A DNA stretch of 64,000 nucleotides from Metabacillus crassostreae (GCF_016908395.1 NZ_JAFBDU010000005.1:1-64000), one strand, 5' to 3'; counted from the first letter of the stretch, positions 47,434 through 57,146 are shown. Translations and numbers: made by a program. The notes: generated by a model not told the origin, from the letters alone.

Positions 47434-48297
47434 TTAATTTGCTGCTTTCTCACGAAGAATTGGCAGAGTACAGCAACGGAACGAACCACCTGATTTTATG
47501 ATTTCAGTAATATCAACCTCAATAACCTCAAAACCTTTATCACGCAGCTTTTTGTTGATTTCTTTATTTACTGGCAGACTTAGGATTTTATTGTTTCCGA
47601 TTGATAAAACATTGGTACCGAGTGTAAATTGCTCTTCCTCTGAAACCTCTAATAAATCATATCGAGAAGATAAAAAATCAATTTGTTCTTGTTCAAAAGC
47701 ATCTTTAAAAATAATTGCGACATTAGGAGAAACTATATTAAATACACAATCTAAATGTAGAAACTTCTCTTGAAATGGTAGAATTTCCACCTCATACTGT
47801 GTTAAGAGGCTTTTAAGATGATCAGCGGCGAACTGAGTAGTACGATTACTCAATCCAATATAAATAACACGATCATCAATCATTACATCTCCTCCTTCTA
47901 TACGATCTTCAGCTAAGTTAAAATATGAAAGACCTTCATCATCTAGCCATTGCTTTAACACATTTTCTTCACCAATTCTTACATCACTTGCCATTTGTGC
48001 GACGAATATTGTTTGACCAAGTGTTACGCCGATATCACGTGTAAAAACCTGTTCAGGGAATTTCTGGTGATATGGTAGCAAAATAACTTCAATATCATGC
48101 TCTCTTAATGTTTTAACAAATTCTCCATGCTGTTTGACAGCACGATCGATATGAATTCCTTCATCTTTAAATTCCTTTTGTGTTTCATTTATCACATCTC
48201 GAATCGTCATATAATGTGGCTCACAAAGAATAACTCTTTTTAAGACATCGTATTCATTATGACAAACGGTTATCTTTTGATCGTAATTAAGCTCCAT
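47434..48297 (-). CDS. Arginine-deiminase/DDAH-family amidinohydrolase
   Basis: A 287-residue pentein-fold enzyme of the guanidino-group-modifying superfamily. Active-site elements are PEQVFTRDIGV (Asp/Arg site), RIEGGDVMI (EGGD), LHLDCVFNIV (catalytic His) and the C-terminal SGGSFRCCTLPI with the nucleophilic Cys. Substrates may be arginine, methylated arginine or a related guanidino compound. Size is closer to dimethylarginine dimethylaminohydrolase than to full arginine deiminase. ATG 48297 follows AGGAGGAG. Single gene, with no arc operon partners. Confidence 0.85.
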   Translation of the reverse strand: MELNYDQKITVCHNEYDVLKRVILCEPHYMTIRDVINETQKEFKDEGIHIDRAVKQHGEFVKTLREHDIEVILLPYHQKFPEQVFTRDIGVTLGQTIFVAQMASDVRIGEENVLKQWLDDEGLSYFNLAEDRIEGGDVMIDDRVIYIGLSNRTTQFAADHLKSLLTQYEVEILPFQEKFLHLDCVFNIVSPNVAIIFKDAFEQEQIDFLSSRYDLLEVSEEEQFTLGTNVLSIGNNKILSLPVNKEINKKLRDKGFEVIEVDITEIIKSGGSFRCCTLPILREKAAN

Positions 48298-48439
48298 TTT
48301 GCTCCTCCTAAAAATCACATAATTTATTAATAGGATTTACCCTGTTTGAGAATAATATTTATCTGGTATCAATTTAAATATATTTATTGATCAAACGATA
48401 TAAATTTAATGTGTAAAACAGTTTCGTGGAGGTGAGTTT

Positions 48440-49318
48440 ATGGATGATAAAAAGTACTCTGATTTGAAATTAGGTGAAAGAGGAGCAATTGTTAGCATTA
48501 TCGCATACATATGTCTTTCGGCATTAAAGTTATTTGTAGGCACTATTAGTAATTCTGAAGCATTGCGAGCAGATGGACTAAATAATGCAACAGATATTTT
48601 AGCTTCTGTAGCAGTTTTAATTGGATTAAGATTATCTCAAAAACCTGCAGATAAAGATCACCCTTATGGACACTGGAAAGCAGAGATGGTGGCATCATTA
48701 ATTGCTTCTTTTATTATGATGGTTGTAGGTATACAGGTTTTAGTCGGGGCAGCAACATCAATTTTTAAAGGTGTTAGTCAAACTCCTGATCTGATTGCAG
48801 CATGGACGGGAATTTTTTCTGCATTTGTCATGTATTTTGTTTATCGCTTTAATAAAAAGCTTTCTTTAAAAATAAAAAGTCAAAGTGTTATGGCAGCTGC
48901 GAAAGATAATTTATCAGATGCACTTGTTAGTATAGGAACAGCAGTGGGTATTATAGGTTCCCAATTTAACTTACCTTGGATGGATCCCTTAACAGCAACA
49001 GTTGTAGGACTTATCATTTGTAAAACAGCGTGGGAGGTTTTTAGAGGTGCTTCTCATCAGCTTACTGATGGATTTGATGAAGAGCTAATTAATCAATATA
49101 AAGAAACAATTTCAAAAGTAGAAGAAGTAAAGGAAATAAAGGACATAAAGGCAAGGAGCTATGGAAACAATGTAGTGGTTGATATCGTAATCACAGTTGA
49201 TTCAACTTTAGACTTTAATTCTGCGCATGATATTTCGACAACGGTTGAGAAAAAGCTTATGGATAACCATGAAATATATACAGTACATGCTCATGTTGAG
49301 CCATATGTAAAATCATGA
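48440..49318 (+). CDS. CDF-family cation efflux protein, possibly Mn(II) (MneS/YeaB-like)
   Basis: A 292-residue cation diffusion facilitator with six membrane helices and a C-terminal cytoplasmic ferredoxin-like domain (about 205-290). Metal-site motifs are LRADGLNNATDI in helix 2 and a DNLSDALVSIGTAVG pair in helix 5, with the HPYGHWKAE loop between. The N/D rather than H/D residues in these sites suggest Mn or Fe over Zn (inference). It exports metal using the proton gradient. GGAGGTGA precedes the ATG. Confidence 0.85.
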   Translation: MDDKKYSDLKLGERGAIVSIIAYICLSALKLFVGTISNSEALRADGLNNATDILASVAVLIGLRLSQKPADKDHPYGHWKAEMVASLIASFIMMVVGIQVLVGAATSIFKGVSQTPDLIAAWTGIFSAFVMYFVYRFNKKLSLKIKSQSVMAAAKDNLSDALVSIGTAVGIIGSQFNLPWMDPLTATVVGLIICKTAWEVFRGASHQLTDGFDEELINQYKETISKVEEVKEIKDIKARSYGNNVVVDIVITVDSTLDFNSAHDISTTVEKKLMDNHEIYTVHAHVEPYVKS

Positions 49319-49399
49319 GCACATCCTAGTAAGCATTAAAATGTACATCTGAAGATTATTTTATTAAGATAACACTATCTTATAAGAGGAGGTAACAAA

Positions 49400-50542
49400 A
49401 TGAATAAAAATAATGAAGGTTTATTATCACCATTTACATTTTCAAATGGAATTGAACTAAAAAATCGACTTGTTATGGCACCTATGACTAACTTTTCTTC
49501 TAACCAAGATGGTACTGTTACAGAAGAAGAAGTGAAATATTATGCACGCCGTTCAAATGGTGTAAGCATGGTCATAACTGCATGTACATATGTAACAGCA
49601 AATGGTAAAGGATTTCATGGCGAGTTTGGAGCAGACAGTGATGAAATGATTCCAAGCTTAAAGAAGCTAGCACAAGGTATAAAGGATCAAGGTGCTAAGG
49701 CTGTGCTGCAAATTTTTCATGGAGGGAGAATGTGTCCACCAGAATTAGTCCCTAATGGAGAAATTGTTAGTGCTAGTGATATCCCTGCAGAACAAGGTGG
49801 CGTTTCGACTGAAGAGCCAGATGTGAAACCAAGAGCTTTAACTGAAGACGAAGTGGAAGGAATCATCAATGCATTCGGTGAAACAACACGTCGTGCAATT
49901 GAAGCCGGTTTTGATGGGATAGAAATTCACGGAGCAAATGGTTATTTAATTCAACAATTCTTTTCTCCTCATTCAAATCGACGTGAAGATCGTTTTGGAG
50001 GAAGCTTAGAAAAAAGAATGACATTCCCTCTAGCTGTGGTAGATAAAGTGAAAAGTGTTGTAAAAGAGCATGCTACATCACCTTTTATCGTGGGCTATCG
50101 CTTTTCACCAGAAGAGCCTGAAACACCAGGAATTACAATGGATGAAACATTGAGCTTAGTGGATGCATTAGCTGATAAAGACTTAGATTATTTACATGTA
50201 TCACTTTTTGAATTCTTCTCAAAACCTAAAAGAGGTGTAGAAGATTTAGAGAAGTCACGAATCGCTTATTTACAAGAAACAATCAATAATCGTGTCCCTC
50301 TTATTGGTGTAGGATCTATTTATTCTGCGCAAGATGCACGTGAAGCATTTGAATCAGGTGTTCCTTTATTAGCCCTAGGTCGAGAATTAATTATAGATCC
50401 TGATTGGGTTCAAAAGCTTGAAGAAGGTAAAGAGGATGAAATTGTTACTAAGCTTGATAAAGAAAAGCAGGAACAATTAGTGATTCCAGATCCATTATGG
50501 AACGCAATTGTGAACACACCAGGTTGGTTCCCAGGAGTATAA
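49400..50542 (+). CDS. Old-yellow-enzyme-family NADH:flavin oxidoreductase (YqiG-like)
   Basis: A 380-residue FMN-dependent TIM-barrel enzyme. FMN-site motif KNRLVMAPMTNFSS is at about residues 22-35, with VLQIFHGGRMC near 110, GIEIHGANGYLIQQFFSPHSN (catalytic His/Asn region) and RREDRFGGSLEKRM. It reduces activated C=C bonds or similar substrates with NAD(P)H. An AGAGGAGG site precedes the ATG. Downstream 97 bases reach the YczE-like gene with no strong terminator. Confidence 0.88.
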   Translation: MNKNNEGLLSPFTFSNGIELKNRLVMAPMTNFSSNQDGTVTEEEVKYYARRSNGVSMVITACTYVTANGKGFHGEFGADSDEMIPSLKKLAQGIKDQGAKAVLQIFHGGRMCPPELVPNGEIVSASDIPAEQGGVSTEEPDVKPRALTEDEVEGIINAFGETTRRAIEAGFDGIEIHGANGYLIQQFFSPHSNRREDRFGGSLEKRMTFPLAVVDKVKSVVKEHATSPFIVGYRFSPEEPETPGITMDETLSLVDALADKDLDYLHVSLFEFFSKPKRGVEDLEKSRIAYLQETINNRVPLIGVGSIYSAQDAREAFESGVPLLALGRELIIDPDWVQKLEEGKEDEIVTKLDKEKQEQLVIPDPLWNAIVNTPGWFPGV

Positions 50543-50639
50543 TATTTCAGAAAACATAGATTACAGCTACTGCCTCAATCTCATGTTATATTAGAATAGA
50601 GTTATTAGCTCAAATATAACATGAGATAAAGGAGCAGTT

Positions 50640-51302
50640 ATGAGAAAGAAATGGTTTCTTCGCTGGTCTTTTTTTATTTTTGGAATACTAGTTTTAGCAT
50701 TAGGCATTTCATTAACAATAAAAGGTGAGCAATTAGGGATAGGACCGTGGGATGTTTTCCATTATGGTTTGTTTATTCAAATGGGATTAACAATTGGTTC
50801 ATGGTCAATTATCATCGGGTTTTTACTGTTATTTATAAGTTCAATTGTCAATAAAGCCTGGCCGAAAGTCGGGGCTTTTATTAATATGTTATTTCTAGGT
50901 ATATTCATTGACTTCTTTAACTGGATTTTACCTACTATAGAAAGCCTCACAGGTGCAATTTTAGCATTTATTATCGGTGTTCTTTTTGTAGGGTTAGGAA
51001 TAGGACTCTATGTTTCAGCTGATTTTGGAGCTGGTCCAAGGGACAGTATTATGCTTGTGATTGTTGATAAAACTGGATGGAGTATTCAATGGGTAAGAAA
51101 CGGGATTGAAGTACTGGTATTTGTACTAGGCTGGATGTTAGGTGGTCCTGTGGGAATCGGTACACTTATCATTGCATTTGGTTTAGGACCAATAGTAGGA
51201 TGTTCAATTCCACAGTGTAAAAGGTTAATTACCTTTTATATGGAGAAAATGGATTCAGATTCAAAGGATATTCTGATCGAACAAAATAGCCCCATCGGTT
51301 AA
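50640..51302 (+). CDS. YczE/YyaS-family membrane protein
   Basis: A 220-residue protein with about five or six membrane helices and a C-terminal cytoplasmic tail of about 30 residues. Family features are GISLTIKGEQLGIGPWDVF near residue 22 and ADFGAGPRDSIML near 125, an internal repeat of the G-x-GP-x-D motif. B. subtilis YczE is needed for surfactin production by unknown means. AAAGGAG precedes the ATG. The stop codon lies inside the terminator stem-loop region. Confidence 0.85.
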   Translation: MRKKWFLRWSFFIFGILVLALGISLTIKGEQLGIGPWDVFHYGLFIQMGLTIGSWSIIIGFLLLFISSIVNKAWPKVGAFINMLFLGIFIDFFNWILPTIESLTGAILAFIIGVLFVGLGIGLYVSADFGAGPRDSIMLVIVDKTGWSIQWVRNGIEVLVFVLGWMLGGPVGIGTLIIAFGLGPIVGCSIPQCKRLITFYMEKMDSDSKDILIEQNSPIG

Positions 51303-51321
51303 ATCCGGTGGGGATTATTTT
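51290..51321 (+). terminator. Terminator overlapping the yczE-like stop codon
   Basis: A 9-bp GC-rich stem with one mismatch (51290-51298 with 51305-51313), followed by a T-rich tail. The left arm encodes the last residues (PIG). Confidence 0.75.
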
Positions 51322-51335
51322 GTTTAAAGATCATA

Positions 51336-51629
51336 TTATAAATTGATATCTACACCAATACTATCAACTCTACCTACTTCGCGAATGAAAGCAGCAACAG
51401 CTTGGTGATCTTCATTCGCTGTATATGCATCTAAAGCAGCTTGATTTTCAAAACGAACCATAAGGATAACTTGAAATTCCTTACTTTTTTCAGCTAAGTT
51501 AAAACCAGCATGAATTTCATTGATTCCTGTTAACACATTTTTTAATGCTGTAAAACGACTCACAACTTCCTGTAGCTGTTCCTGAGTAGTTGTTTCAGCA
51601 AATTTTAGAAGTACTGTACGTTGGATCAT
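51336..51629 (-). CDS. Dabb (stress-responsive alpha/beta-barrel) protein
   Basis: A 97-residue dimeric alpha/beta-barrel family protein: IQRTVLLKFAE opening, long helix TTQEQLQEVVSRF, GINEIHAGFNLA and the closing DHQAVAAFIREVGRVDSIGVDI. Members are small stress proteins or hydroxyacyl/cyclase-like enzymes; function here unknown. GAGGGA lies seven bases before the ATG. Single gene. Confidence 0.85.
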   Translation of the reverse strand: MIQRTVLLKFAETTTQEQLQEVVSRFTALKNVLTGINEIHAGFNLAEKSKEFQVILMVRFENQAALDAYTANEDHQAVAAFIREVGRVDSIGVDINL

Positions 51630-51818
51630 GTTAATTCCCTCACTTTTTTATCTTCTTTATCTTCTTCATTTTACAGACTGGCTTCACTGATAGCAATTTT
51701 TCATTCTCAGAAATATCAGGTTGATTACTAACAAACGAACGATCTAGTGAATAGTTTAGGGTAATTTGGATTATGTATTTTTATGGACGATTTCTTTCGT
51801 TTTGCCCGAAATTAACCA

Positions 51819-52649
51819 TTATCTTGGTAAATCAGTCGAATACCTTTTTCTAAGCATACCTAATGAATTAAGACGCTTTACGTTGTCTTCCTTATCCTTC
51901 ATTCCTATTGCAATAATTAAATTTTCAATAAGATAAGTTGGAGCAATCATCGAATGGAAATCTCTCATTTCCCCTCTACTTGCAAACAATACAACATCAG
52001 CTTCTCTTGAAAAATCAGAAACTAGTTGATCTGTAATCAATATCGTTTTAAATCCTACTTCCTTTGAATAATCTAATATGACCTTTGCTTCTGGCAGTAA
52101 TCGAATAAATCCAAATAAAACGAAAACATCATCATCTCTTAAATGCATAAGGCTTTCAAATAACTCACTGCCTCCTTTATGTATTAACCTAATATCTATA
52201 CCGAATCTCACCATTCGATAGGTCATCAATTCCCCTAAACCAATAGACGGACCAGGGCAATGTATGTAAACCTTGTTTGCATTTGATAACAATTCTACTG
52301 TTTTTTGGAAGGAGTCTTCGGAGAGCTCTTCAATTGTTTTATATAAATGATTAATCGAAAGAGAAAGTGTGTGATGCTGTACCTCCTGATCTTCAACTTT
52401 TTTCATCACATTTTTAAATTTACCTGCTGGTGATACCTCTAGCTGTGAACTTATATGAGCTTTAAAATCCTTTAAGTTTTTAAAGCCTACTATTCTCCAA
52501 AAATGCGAAACAGAAGCAATACTAACCTTCACTGCCTCAGCAATCTCTTGTTCTGTTGAAAGTAATACACGATGTGCATTTTTCTGAATATAATCGGCAA
52601 TTTTATATTGTTTTGGTGACATGGTTTCTATGTTCCAATTAAACTCCAT
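51819..52649 (-). CDS. RpiR-family transcriptional regulator (HTH plus SIS domain)
   Basis: A 276-residue regulator. N-terminal HTH_6 (about residues 1-75, with TEQEIAEAVKVSIASVSHFW) and C-terminal SIS domain (about 115-250). The SIS domain carries NKVYIHCPGPSIGLGELM and a sugar-phosphate-type loop near VVLFASRGEMRDF. Such regulators sense phosphosugars or aminosugar phosphates. It is divergent from the ECF transporter operon with a 195-base shared control region, so it probably regulates that operon. AAGGAG precedes the ATG. Confidence 0.88.
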   Translation of the reverse strand: MEFNWNIETMSPKQYKIADYIQKNAHRVLLSTEQEIAEAVKVSIASVSHFWRIVGFKNLKDFKAHISSQLEVSPAGKFKNVMKKVEDQEVQHHTLSLSINHLYKTIEELSEDSFQKTVELLSNANKVYIHCPGPSIGLGELMTYRMVRFGIDIRLIHKGGSELFESLMHLRDDDVFVLFGFIRLLPEAKVILDYSKEVGFKTILITDQLVSDFSREADVVLFASRGEMRDFHSMIAPTYLIENLIIAIGMKDKEDNVKRLNSLGMLRKRYSTDLPR

Positions 52650-52759
52650 TTATATAAAATCTCCTTTTCTATGGTATTTCCCACGTATCATAGCACATTA
52701 AATAGTAGATATTTTGATAATGATAGTTTTTTTACATAATGTTAAAAAAAGATAATAAG

Positions 52760-52789
52760 TTTACAAGTATTTTACAACAGAATTATATT
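52760..52789 (+). promoter_or_regulatory. Candidate promoter of the ECF operon
   Basis: TTTACA (52760-52765) and TATATT (52784-52789) spaced by 18 bases, about 55 bases before the first gene's start. I could not identify a convincing RpiR operator in 52650-52844. Confidence 0.4.
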
Positions 52790-52844
52790 GTATTAATATC
52801 CAACATTTAGAATAAAGGTAATCGAATTAAAGGAGGTAATTAAA

Positions 52845-53732
52845 ATGAATCAAATCAATGAAAGATATGTTCTTACCCAGTCACAGAAAATGATGGTGTT
52901 TATTTTATCAATGTCTTTATACGGTTTATCTAATATGATTACTGAGTTAGTACCATCTGTGAATTTAGGTCCTATTGAATTTTCTATTGAGTATTTTGCA
53001 TTTATTCCTTTAACTCTATGTATTTTATTTCATCCCTTATATGCCGCAATAGGGGCGTCTCTAGGTGAGGTCATCTTTGGTGAAATTATGCTTGGGCAGT
53101 TTGGTGGATTTGGTGAATTAGAAAAATTCATTAGCTTTTCCCTGGCGATGTTCATTGCAGGCTCACTTGTGAATGACCCGAAGAATAGAAGACAGGTAGG
53201 TATTGCAGCCATAACGGGTGTCATCATTCATCAAGCAATCAGCTCGATGGTAGATATCGGAAAAGTGTGGATTGGTGTAGAAGAGCTAGAAGCAGTACCA
53301 GGATTAGCAGAAAGTGTAATTGTTATTGAAGGCTTTGCCTTTTTAAATGATGTACTATTTTCAGGTATCTTATTTGCCTTATTACCAACTTTGTATCTAG
53401 TCCCACGATTATATGGAAAAATTGAACCTTTATTAGGAATGAAGCCAAGAGATATAACAGTTAAGTATTCGATGAAACAAGTACTTGCACCAAGATTAAT
53501 TGTTGTAGGTGTTATGTTAGCTTGCTCAGCATTTTTATTCGAATATCTATCAGAAGCAGGATTTAATGTGGAGTGGGAAGCTGATTTTGTTGAAACATAT
53601 GGAGATTGGTTTATTTGGTTAAGCTTAGCTGTTGCTGGAATTATTGCTTTTATCACTGTGCTGATTCTCCTTAAAAATAAAAGTAGAAATCAATCAAACA
53701 TGGATGATCCATTAAAAAAGAGGATTTCTTGA
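52845..53732 (+). CDS. ECF transporter substrate-binding (S) component, substrate unknown
   Basis: A 295-residue membrane protein with about six to eight helices. The first helix begins at about residue 17 (KMMVFILSMSLYGLSNM). LCILFHPLYAAIGASLGEVIFG resembles the conserved S-component helix that interacts with the T subunit. A C-terminal extra helix pair (about 210-285) and charged tail lengthen it beyond the usual 180-200 residues. It should bind and carry a vitamin or other micronutrient. The stop overlaps the ATPase start (TGATG). AAAGGAGG precedes the ATG. Confidence 0.75.
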   Translation: MNQINERYVLTQSQKMMVFILSMSLYGLSNMITELVPSVNLGPIEFSIEYFAFIPLTLCILFHPLYAAIGASLGEVIFGEIMLGQFGGFGELEKFISFSLAMFIAGSLVNDPKNRRQVGIAAITGVIIHQAISSMVDIGKVWIGVEELEAVPGLAESVIVIEGFAFLNDVLFSGILFALLPTLYLVPRLYGKIEPLLGMKPRDITVKYSMKQVLAPRLIVVGVMLACSAFLFEYLSEAGFNVEWEADFVETYGDWFIWLSLAVAGIIAFITVLILLKNKSRNQSNMDDPLKKRIS

Positions 53733-55456
53733 TGAAACCACAAATTATAATCGATTCTGTATCGTTTCAATATCCTGGTGGAGATGAGCCAGTTCTGAAA
53801 AATATATCATTAACAATAAATAAAGGAGAGTTCGTAGCCATTATGGGAAGTAATGGTAGTGGGAAGTCAACTCTCTGTAAACTGATCAATGGACTAATTC
53901 CTCATTATTATGTTGGAGACTATTCTGGAGAGGTCATGGTAGATGGGAAGCTAACAACTGACCATAAAGTGACAGAATTATCTCAGCATGTTGGGTATGT
54001 TTATCAAGATTTTGAAAACCAGCTTGTCTGCCCACGGGTGCTCGAGGATGCCAGCTTTGCCCCATTAAATTATGGTGATCCGGATTTTAAAGAAAAGGGA
54101 AAAAAAGCGCTGGATCTTGTTGGCTTGCAGAATCATGATGATGAATTTATATGGCAGCTTAGCGGTGGACAAAAGCACCTTCTTGCTTTAGCAGGAGCAC
54201 TATCTCTTGATCCAGAGATCTTAATTATTGATGAACCAGTTGCACAGCTAGATCCTTTTCATGCTGAAGAAGTATATAAAATTTTAGAGAAGCTTAATAA
54301 GGAATATGGGAAAACAATCATTGTGATTGAGCATCATACTGAATTTATTGCAGAATATTGTAAGCAAGCTATCTTAATGGATAAAGGACAAGTGATATGG
54401 AAAAAAGCGACTAAAGCTGCTTTGCGAGAAGTTGGTCAGCTGATGAAAAGCAATATCTTTCCTCCTCAAGTGACACAAGCAGCCTATAGAATAGGAGAGC
54501 TAAAAGATAGAGAGATACCTGTAACACTTGAAGAAGCAGTTACTTACTTCTCAAAAATGGCGTTGTCTTCTAATGGAGATTTAGTAAAAACCAATCATAA
54601 AAATGATATAAAAAAGACGACTGTTTCATTGGAAAATGTCCATTTTTCATATAAAACAATTAATCGTTCTAGAAAACAAGTGTTAAACAATATTAATTTG
54701 GAGCTTCATAGTGGAGATTTAGTGGCTCTTGTTGGTACAAATGGTGCAGGTAAATCATCTTTAATGAGATTGTTAACAGGGCTAGTGAAGCCCGAAAAAG
54801 GTGATGTACTTGTCAAGGATATGAATACACACAAACACTCACCAGAAAAGATGGCTGATATTGTGACATATATATACCAAAACCCAGAAGAGATGTTTAT
54901 AGAGGATTCTGTTAGAAAAGATGTTGAGTTTTTCTTGAAATCACGAAAGGTTCCAGAGTTTAAAGCTGTGGTCGATACTATTCTAGCTCAATTTGAATTA
55001 AGTGAGCTACAAGATAAAGACAGTCGATTAATGAGTGGGGGGCAACAGCGAAGAGCATCATTAGCAATTGGTGTAGCAATGAATCCTTCTATTATTTTAT
55101 TGGACGAACCAACAGCAAACCTGGATATTGCCACCCGCAAACATATTACGAAATTAATCGCTTCATTACGGGATAAAGTTGATACTGTCTTAATTGCTAC
55201 ACATGATATGCAGCTTGTTGCAGAATGGGCGAATCGAATTATTGTTTTACATGAAGGGAGAGTTATTCATGATGGAGACCGAGAATCGGTTTTTACTAAT
55301 GAGGAGCTACTTACTTTAGCAGGTCTAAACCCGCCACAAATTTTAGAGTTAAGTAGGAAACTAAACATATCTCCACTTACCTATACAGTAGAAGAATTTG
55401 TTTTTGCTATGGAGAGAAAGGAGAATGTAAGTGGAATTTACACGACAGCTTTCTGA
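53732..55456 (+). CDS. ECF transporter double ATPase (fused A and A')
   Basis: A 574-residue fusion of two ABC ATPase domains, as in YkoD-type ECF systems. Domain 1 (about 1-250) has Walker A GSNGSGKST, signature LSGGQKHLLALAGAL and Walker B ILIIDEP. Domain 2 (about 295-530) has GTNGAGKSS, MSGGQQRRASLAIGVA and IILLDEP. The Q-loops read YQDFENQ and YQNPEEM, the latter typical of ECF ATPases. It powers the S/T module. The start overlaps the S-gene stop by one base, and its 3' end overlaps the T gene by 26 bases. Confidence 0.92.
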   Translation: MKPQIIIDSVSFQYPGGDEPVLKNISLTINKGEFVAIMGSNGSGKSTLCKLINGLIPHYYVGDYSGEVMVDGKLTTDHKVTELSQHVGYVYQDFENQLVCPRVLEDASFAPLNYGDPDFKEKGKKALDLVGLQNHDDEFIWQLSGGQKHLLALAGALSLDPEILIIDEPVAQLDPFHAEEVYKILEKLNKEYGKTIIVIEHHTEFIAEYCKQAILMDKGQVIWKKATKAALREVGQLMKSNIFPPQVTQAAYRIGELKDREIPVTLEEAVTYFSKMALSSNGDLVKTNHKNDIKKTTVSLENVHFSYKTINRSRKQVLNNINLELHSGDLVALVGTNGAGKSSLMRLLTGLVKPEKGDVLVKDMNTHKHSPEKMADIVTYIYQNPEEMFIEDSVRKDVEFFLKSRKVPEFKAVVDTILAQFELSELQDKDSRLMSGGQQRRASLAIGVAMNPSIILLDEPTANLDIATRKHITKLIASLRDKVDTVLIATHDMQLVAEWANRIIVLHEGRVIHDGDRESVFTNEELLTLAGLNPPQILELSRKLNISPLTYTVEEFVFAMERKENVSGIYTTAF

Positions 55457-56249
55457 TAAGCTCTCAGTTGAACAAGTGAAGATTGAGCTTTTAAATACAG
55501 CATATGGAAATAACAGTACATTTCTTGCAAAATTAGATCCTCGTACACTTTTTATTTGGTATCTATATTTTGGCATTTTTCCATGGTTTATTCATAATCA
55601 AGCCGTTTTAGTAGGCATGTTTGTCTTTATGATTATCACGACCTTTATGGCAAAAGTGAGTCCTTTAATTGTCTTAATCTTAGTATTAGGGTTATTGGGT
55701 CAGGGAGGTTATTTATTAATCGCTTCATGGTTTTTTGGTGGTGATTTCACTGTTATATTGCCACTAATTATTCTTACGTTAAAGCTTTCGATTATTTCAC
55801 TAGCAAGTATCACTGTCTTTTGTTCGATGGATCCTGAAAAATTGAGTAATGGTTTGCTTTCAATTGGAGTGCCAGGTCAGGTTTCATTTTGTATTGCCTA
55901 TGGCTATCGTATGCTACCTAGCCTTTTAGAAGAATATCATCATATTTTTCTATCATTTCGATTAAGAGGAAAAGCACCTGATAAAAAAGGTATTTTATAT
56001 TGGCGAGCTATTATCTATTTTTCAAAAATTGCTGTTTTATCTTTCTATCCATTACTTTTGAGTACATCAAAAAGAGCTAGAACAACAGTGGAGGCTTTGG
56101 AGACAAAAGGAAGCTTTTATGCCTTTAACCATCCTGAAGTAAAAAGAATCAAGCTTGCACACATGTCTTTTCGTACTAAAGATTATATGTTTTTACTATT
56201 TTCAACCCTGTATGTTGCTAGCTTGTTTATAGTGGGCTACTACAATTAA
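55431..56249 (+). CDS. ECF transporter transmembrane (T) component
   Basis: A 272-residue protein with about five to six membrane helices. Both T-component coupling motifs are seen: FRLRGKA after YRMLPSLLEEYHHI and VEALETKG near residue 220 (the Ala-Arg-Gly-type boxes that contact the ATPases). The start is GTG 55431 with AAAGGAG six bases upstream, within the end of the ATPase gene, indicating tight coupling. Confidence 0.88.
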   Translation: MEFTRQLSDKLSVEQVKIELLNTAYGNNSTFLAKLDPRTLFIWYLYFGIFPWFIHNQAVLVGMFVFMIITTFMAKVSPLIVLILVLGLLGQGGYLLIASWFFGGDFTVILPLIILTLKLSIISLASITVFCSMDPEKLSNGLLSIGVPGQVSFCIAYGYRMLPSLLEEYHHIFLSFRLRGKAPDKKGILYWRAIIYFSKIAVLSFYPLLLSTSKRARTTVEALETKGSFYAFNHPEVKRIKLAHMSFRTKDYMFLLFSTLYVASLFIVGYYN

Positions 56250-56267
56250 AATGTCGAGGAGGATATG

Positions 56268-57038
56268 ATGATAATCGATTTTCATACCCATGTAAAAATT
56301 TCAAAAAAATCAACGTTTATGCCAGATTATTTTAAAGAAATGATGGAAGAAGCAAAAGCTAGTGGTTTAACAGCACTAGCAATGACTGAACACTTTAACA
56401 CATCTCGATTTAATGATATATATGAGTATCTTGATCGGCACTATGAATATAAGCAGGATTATTATGATATAGAGGGTTTAAAACTATTTCCCGGTATTGA
56501 AGTAGATATCAAAGAGGTTGGCCATATTCTGTTAGTGGGTAATAGACATGATATATTATCAATACGTGGAGAATTAGAGGATCATACAAAGGAAGATTGC
56601 TTTATTCCGTTTAATCAATTGATAGACTTGGCTGAACAATTTAATCTATTAAAAATTGGTGCGCATCCGTTTAGAGAAAGCACACCTCTATATCATCTTG
56701 ATAAAGAGCAAATTCAGCGTTTAGATGCACTAGATTTAAATGGTAAAGATCTTTATGCACAAGGAATTAGTGCTTATCGAGATAAGTTAAGCCAATTTGC
56801 AGAAGCAATTGAGCTTCCTATTGTTGGAGGCAGTGATACTCACCAGTTTTTTCAATATGGAAGTGTCTATAATCGATTTGAGCAGGAATGTAGGACAGTA
56901 GATGAGCTTAAGCGTAGTATTGATTCAGGACGTTATGAAGTAGAAACATCTGAAAATCTTCGGCTTAAAATTAAAGCAGCAATACTTGTCAAAAAGCTTT
57001 TGAAGAAAGTGCTAACGGGAAAAAAAGAGCTTGTTTGA
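56268..57038 (+). CDS. PHP-domain metal-dependent hydrolase
   Basis: A 256-residue PHP-fold protein. Metal ligands are FHTH at the N-terminus (HxH), MTEHFN near 45, PGIEVD near 75, IGAHPF near 135 and GGSDTH near 190. PHP proteins hydrolyse phosphoesters, for example histidinol phosphate or nucleoside 3',5'-bisphosphates. Two adjacent ATGs exist; I choose the second, five bases after AGGAGG. It is 18 bases after the ECF T gene, so it belongs to the operon and may process the imported compound (inference). Confidence 0.87.
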   Translation: MIIDFHTHVKISKKSTFMPDYFKEMMEEAKASGLTALAMTEHFNTSRFNDIYEYLDRHYEYKQDYYDIEGLKLFPGIEVDIKEVGHILLVGNRHDILSIRGELEDHTKEDCFIPFNQLIDLAEQFNLLKIGAHPFRESTPLYHLDKEQIQRLDALDLNGKDLYAQGISAYRDKLSQFAEAIELPIVGGSDTHQFFQYGSVYNRFEQECRTVDELKRSIDSGRYEVETSENLRLKIKAAILVKKLLKKVLTGKKELV

Positions 57039-57093
57039 ATTGCAAGGTGAGCTTTTAGGAGCTAAGTAAACTAACATAATAAAGTTATATCTT

Positions 57094-57146
57094 AGGGCTG
57101 TTTTCGTAAACATTGTTGCTGCTAGTAACTTAAAGGAAACAGCCCT
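57094..57146. terminator. Terminator between the ECF/PHP operon and the convergent iron ATPase
   Basis: A 10-bp stem (57094-57103 with 57137-57146) with a long 33-base loop; no strong T-run. Confidence 0.5.

Noticed and set aside
52650-52844. Vitamin riboswitch (TPP, FMN, cobalamin) before the ECF operon
   Set aside because: The 195-base divergent region is AT-rich and too short, with none of the conserved aptamer blocks.
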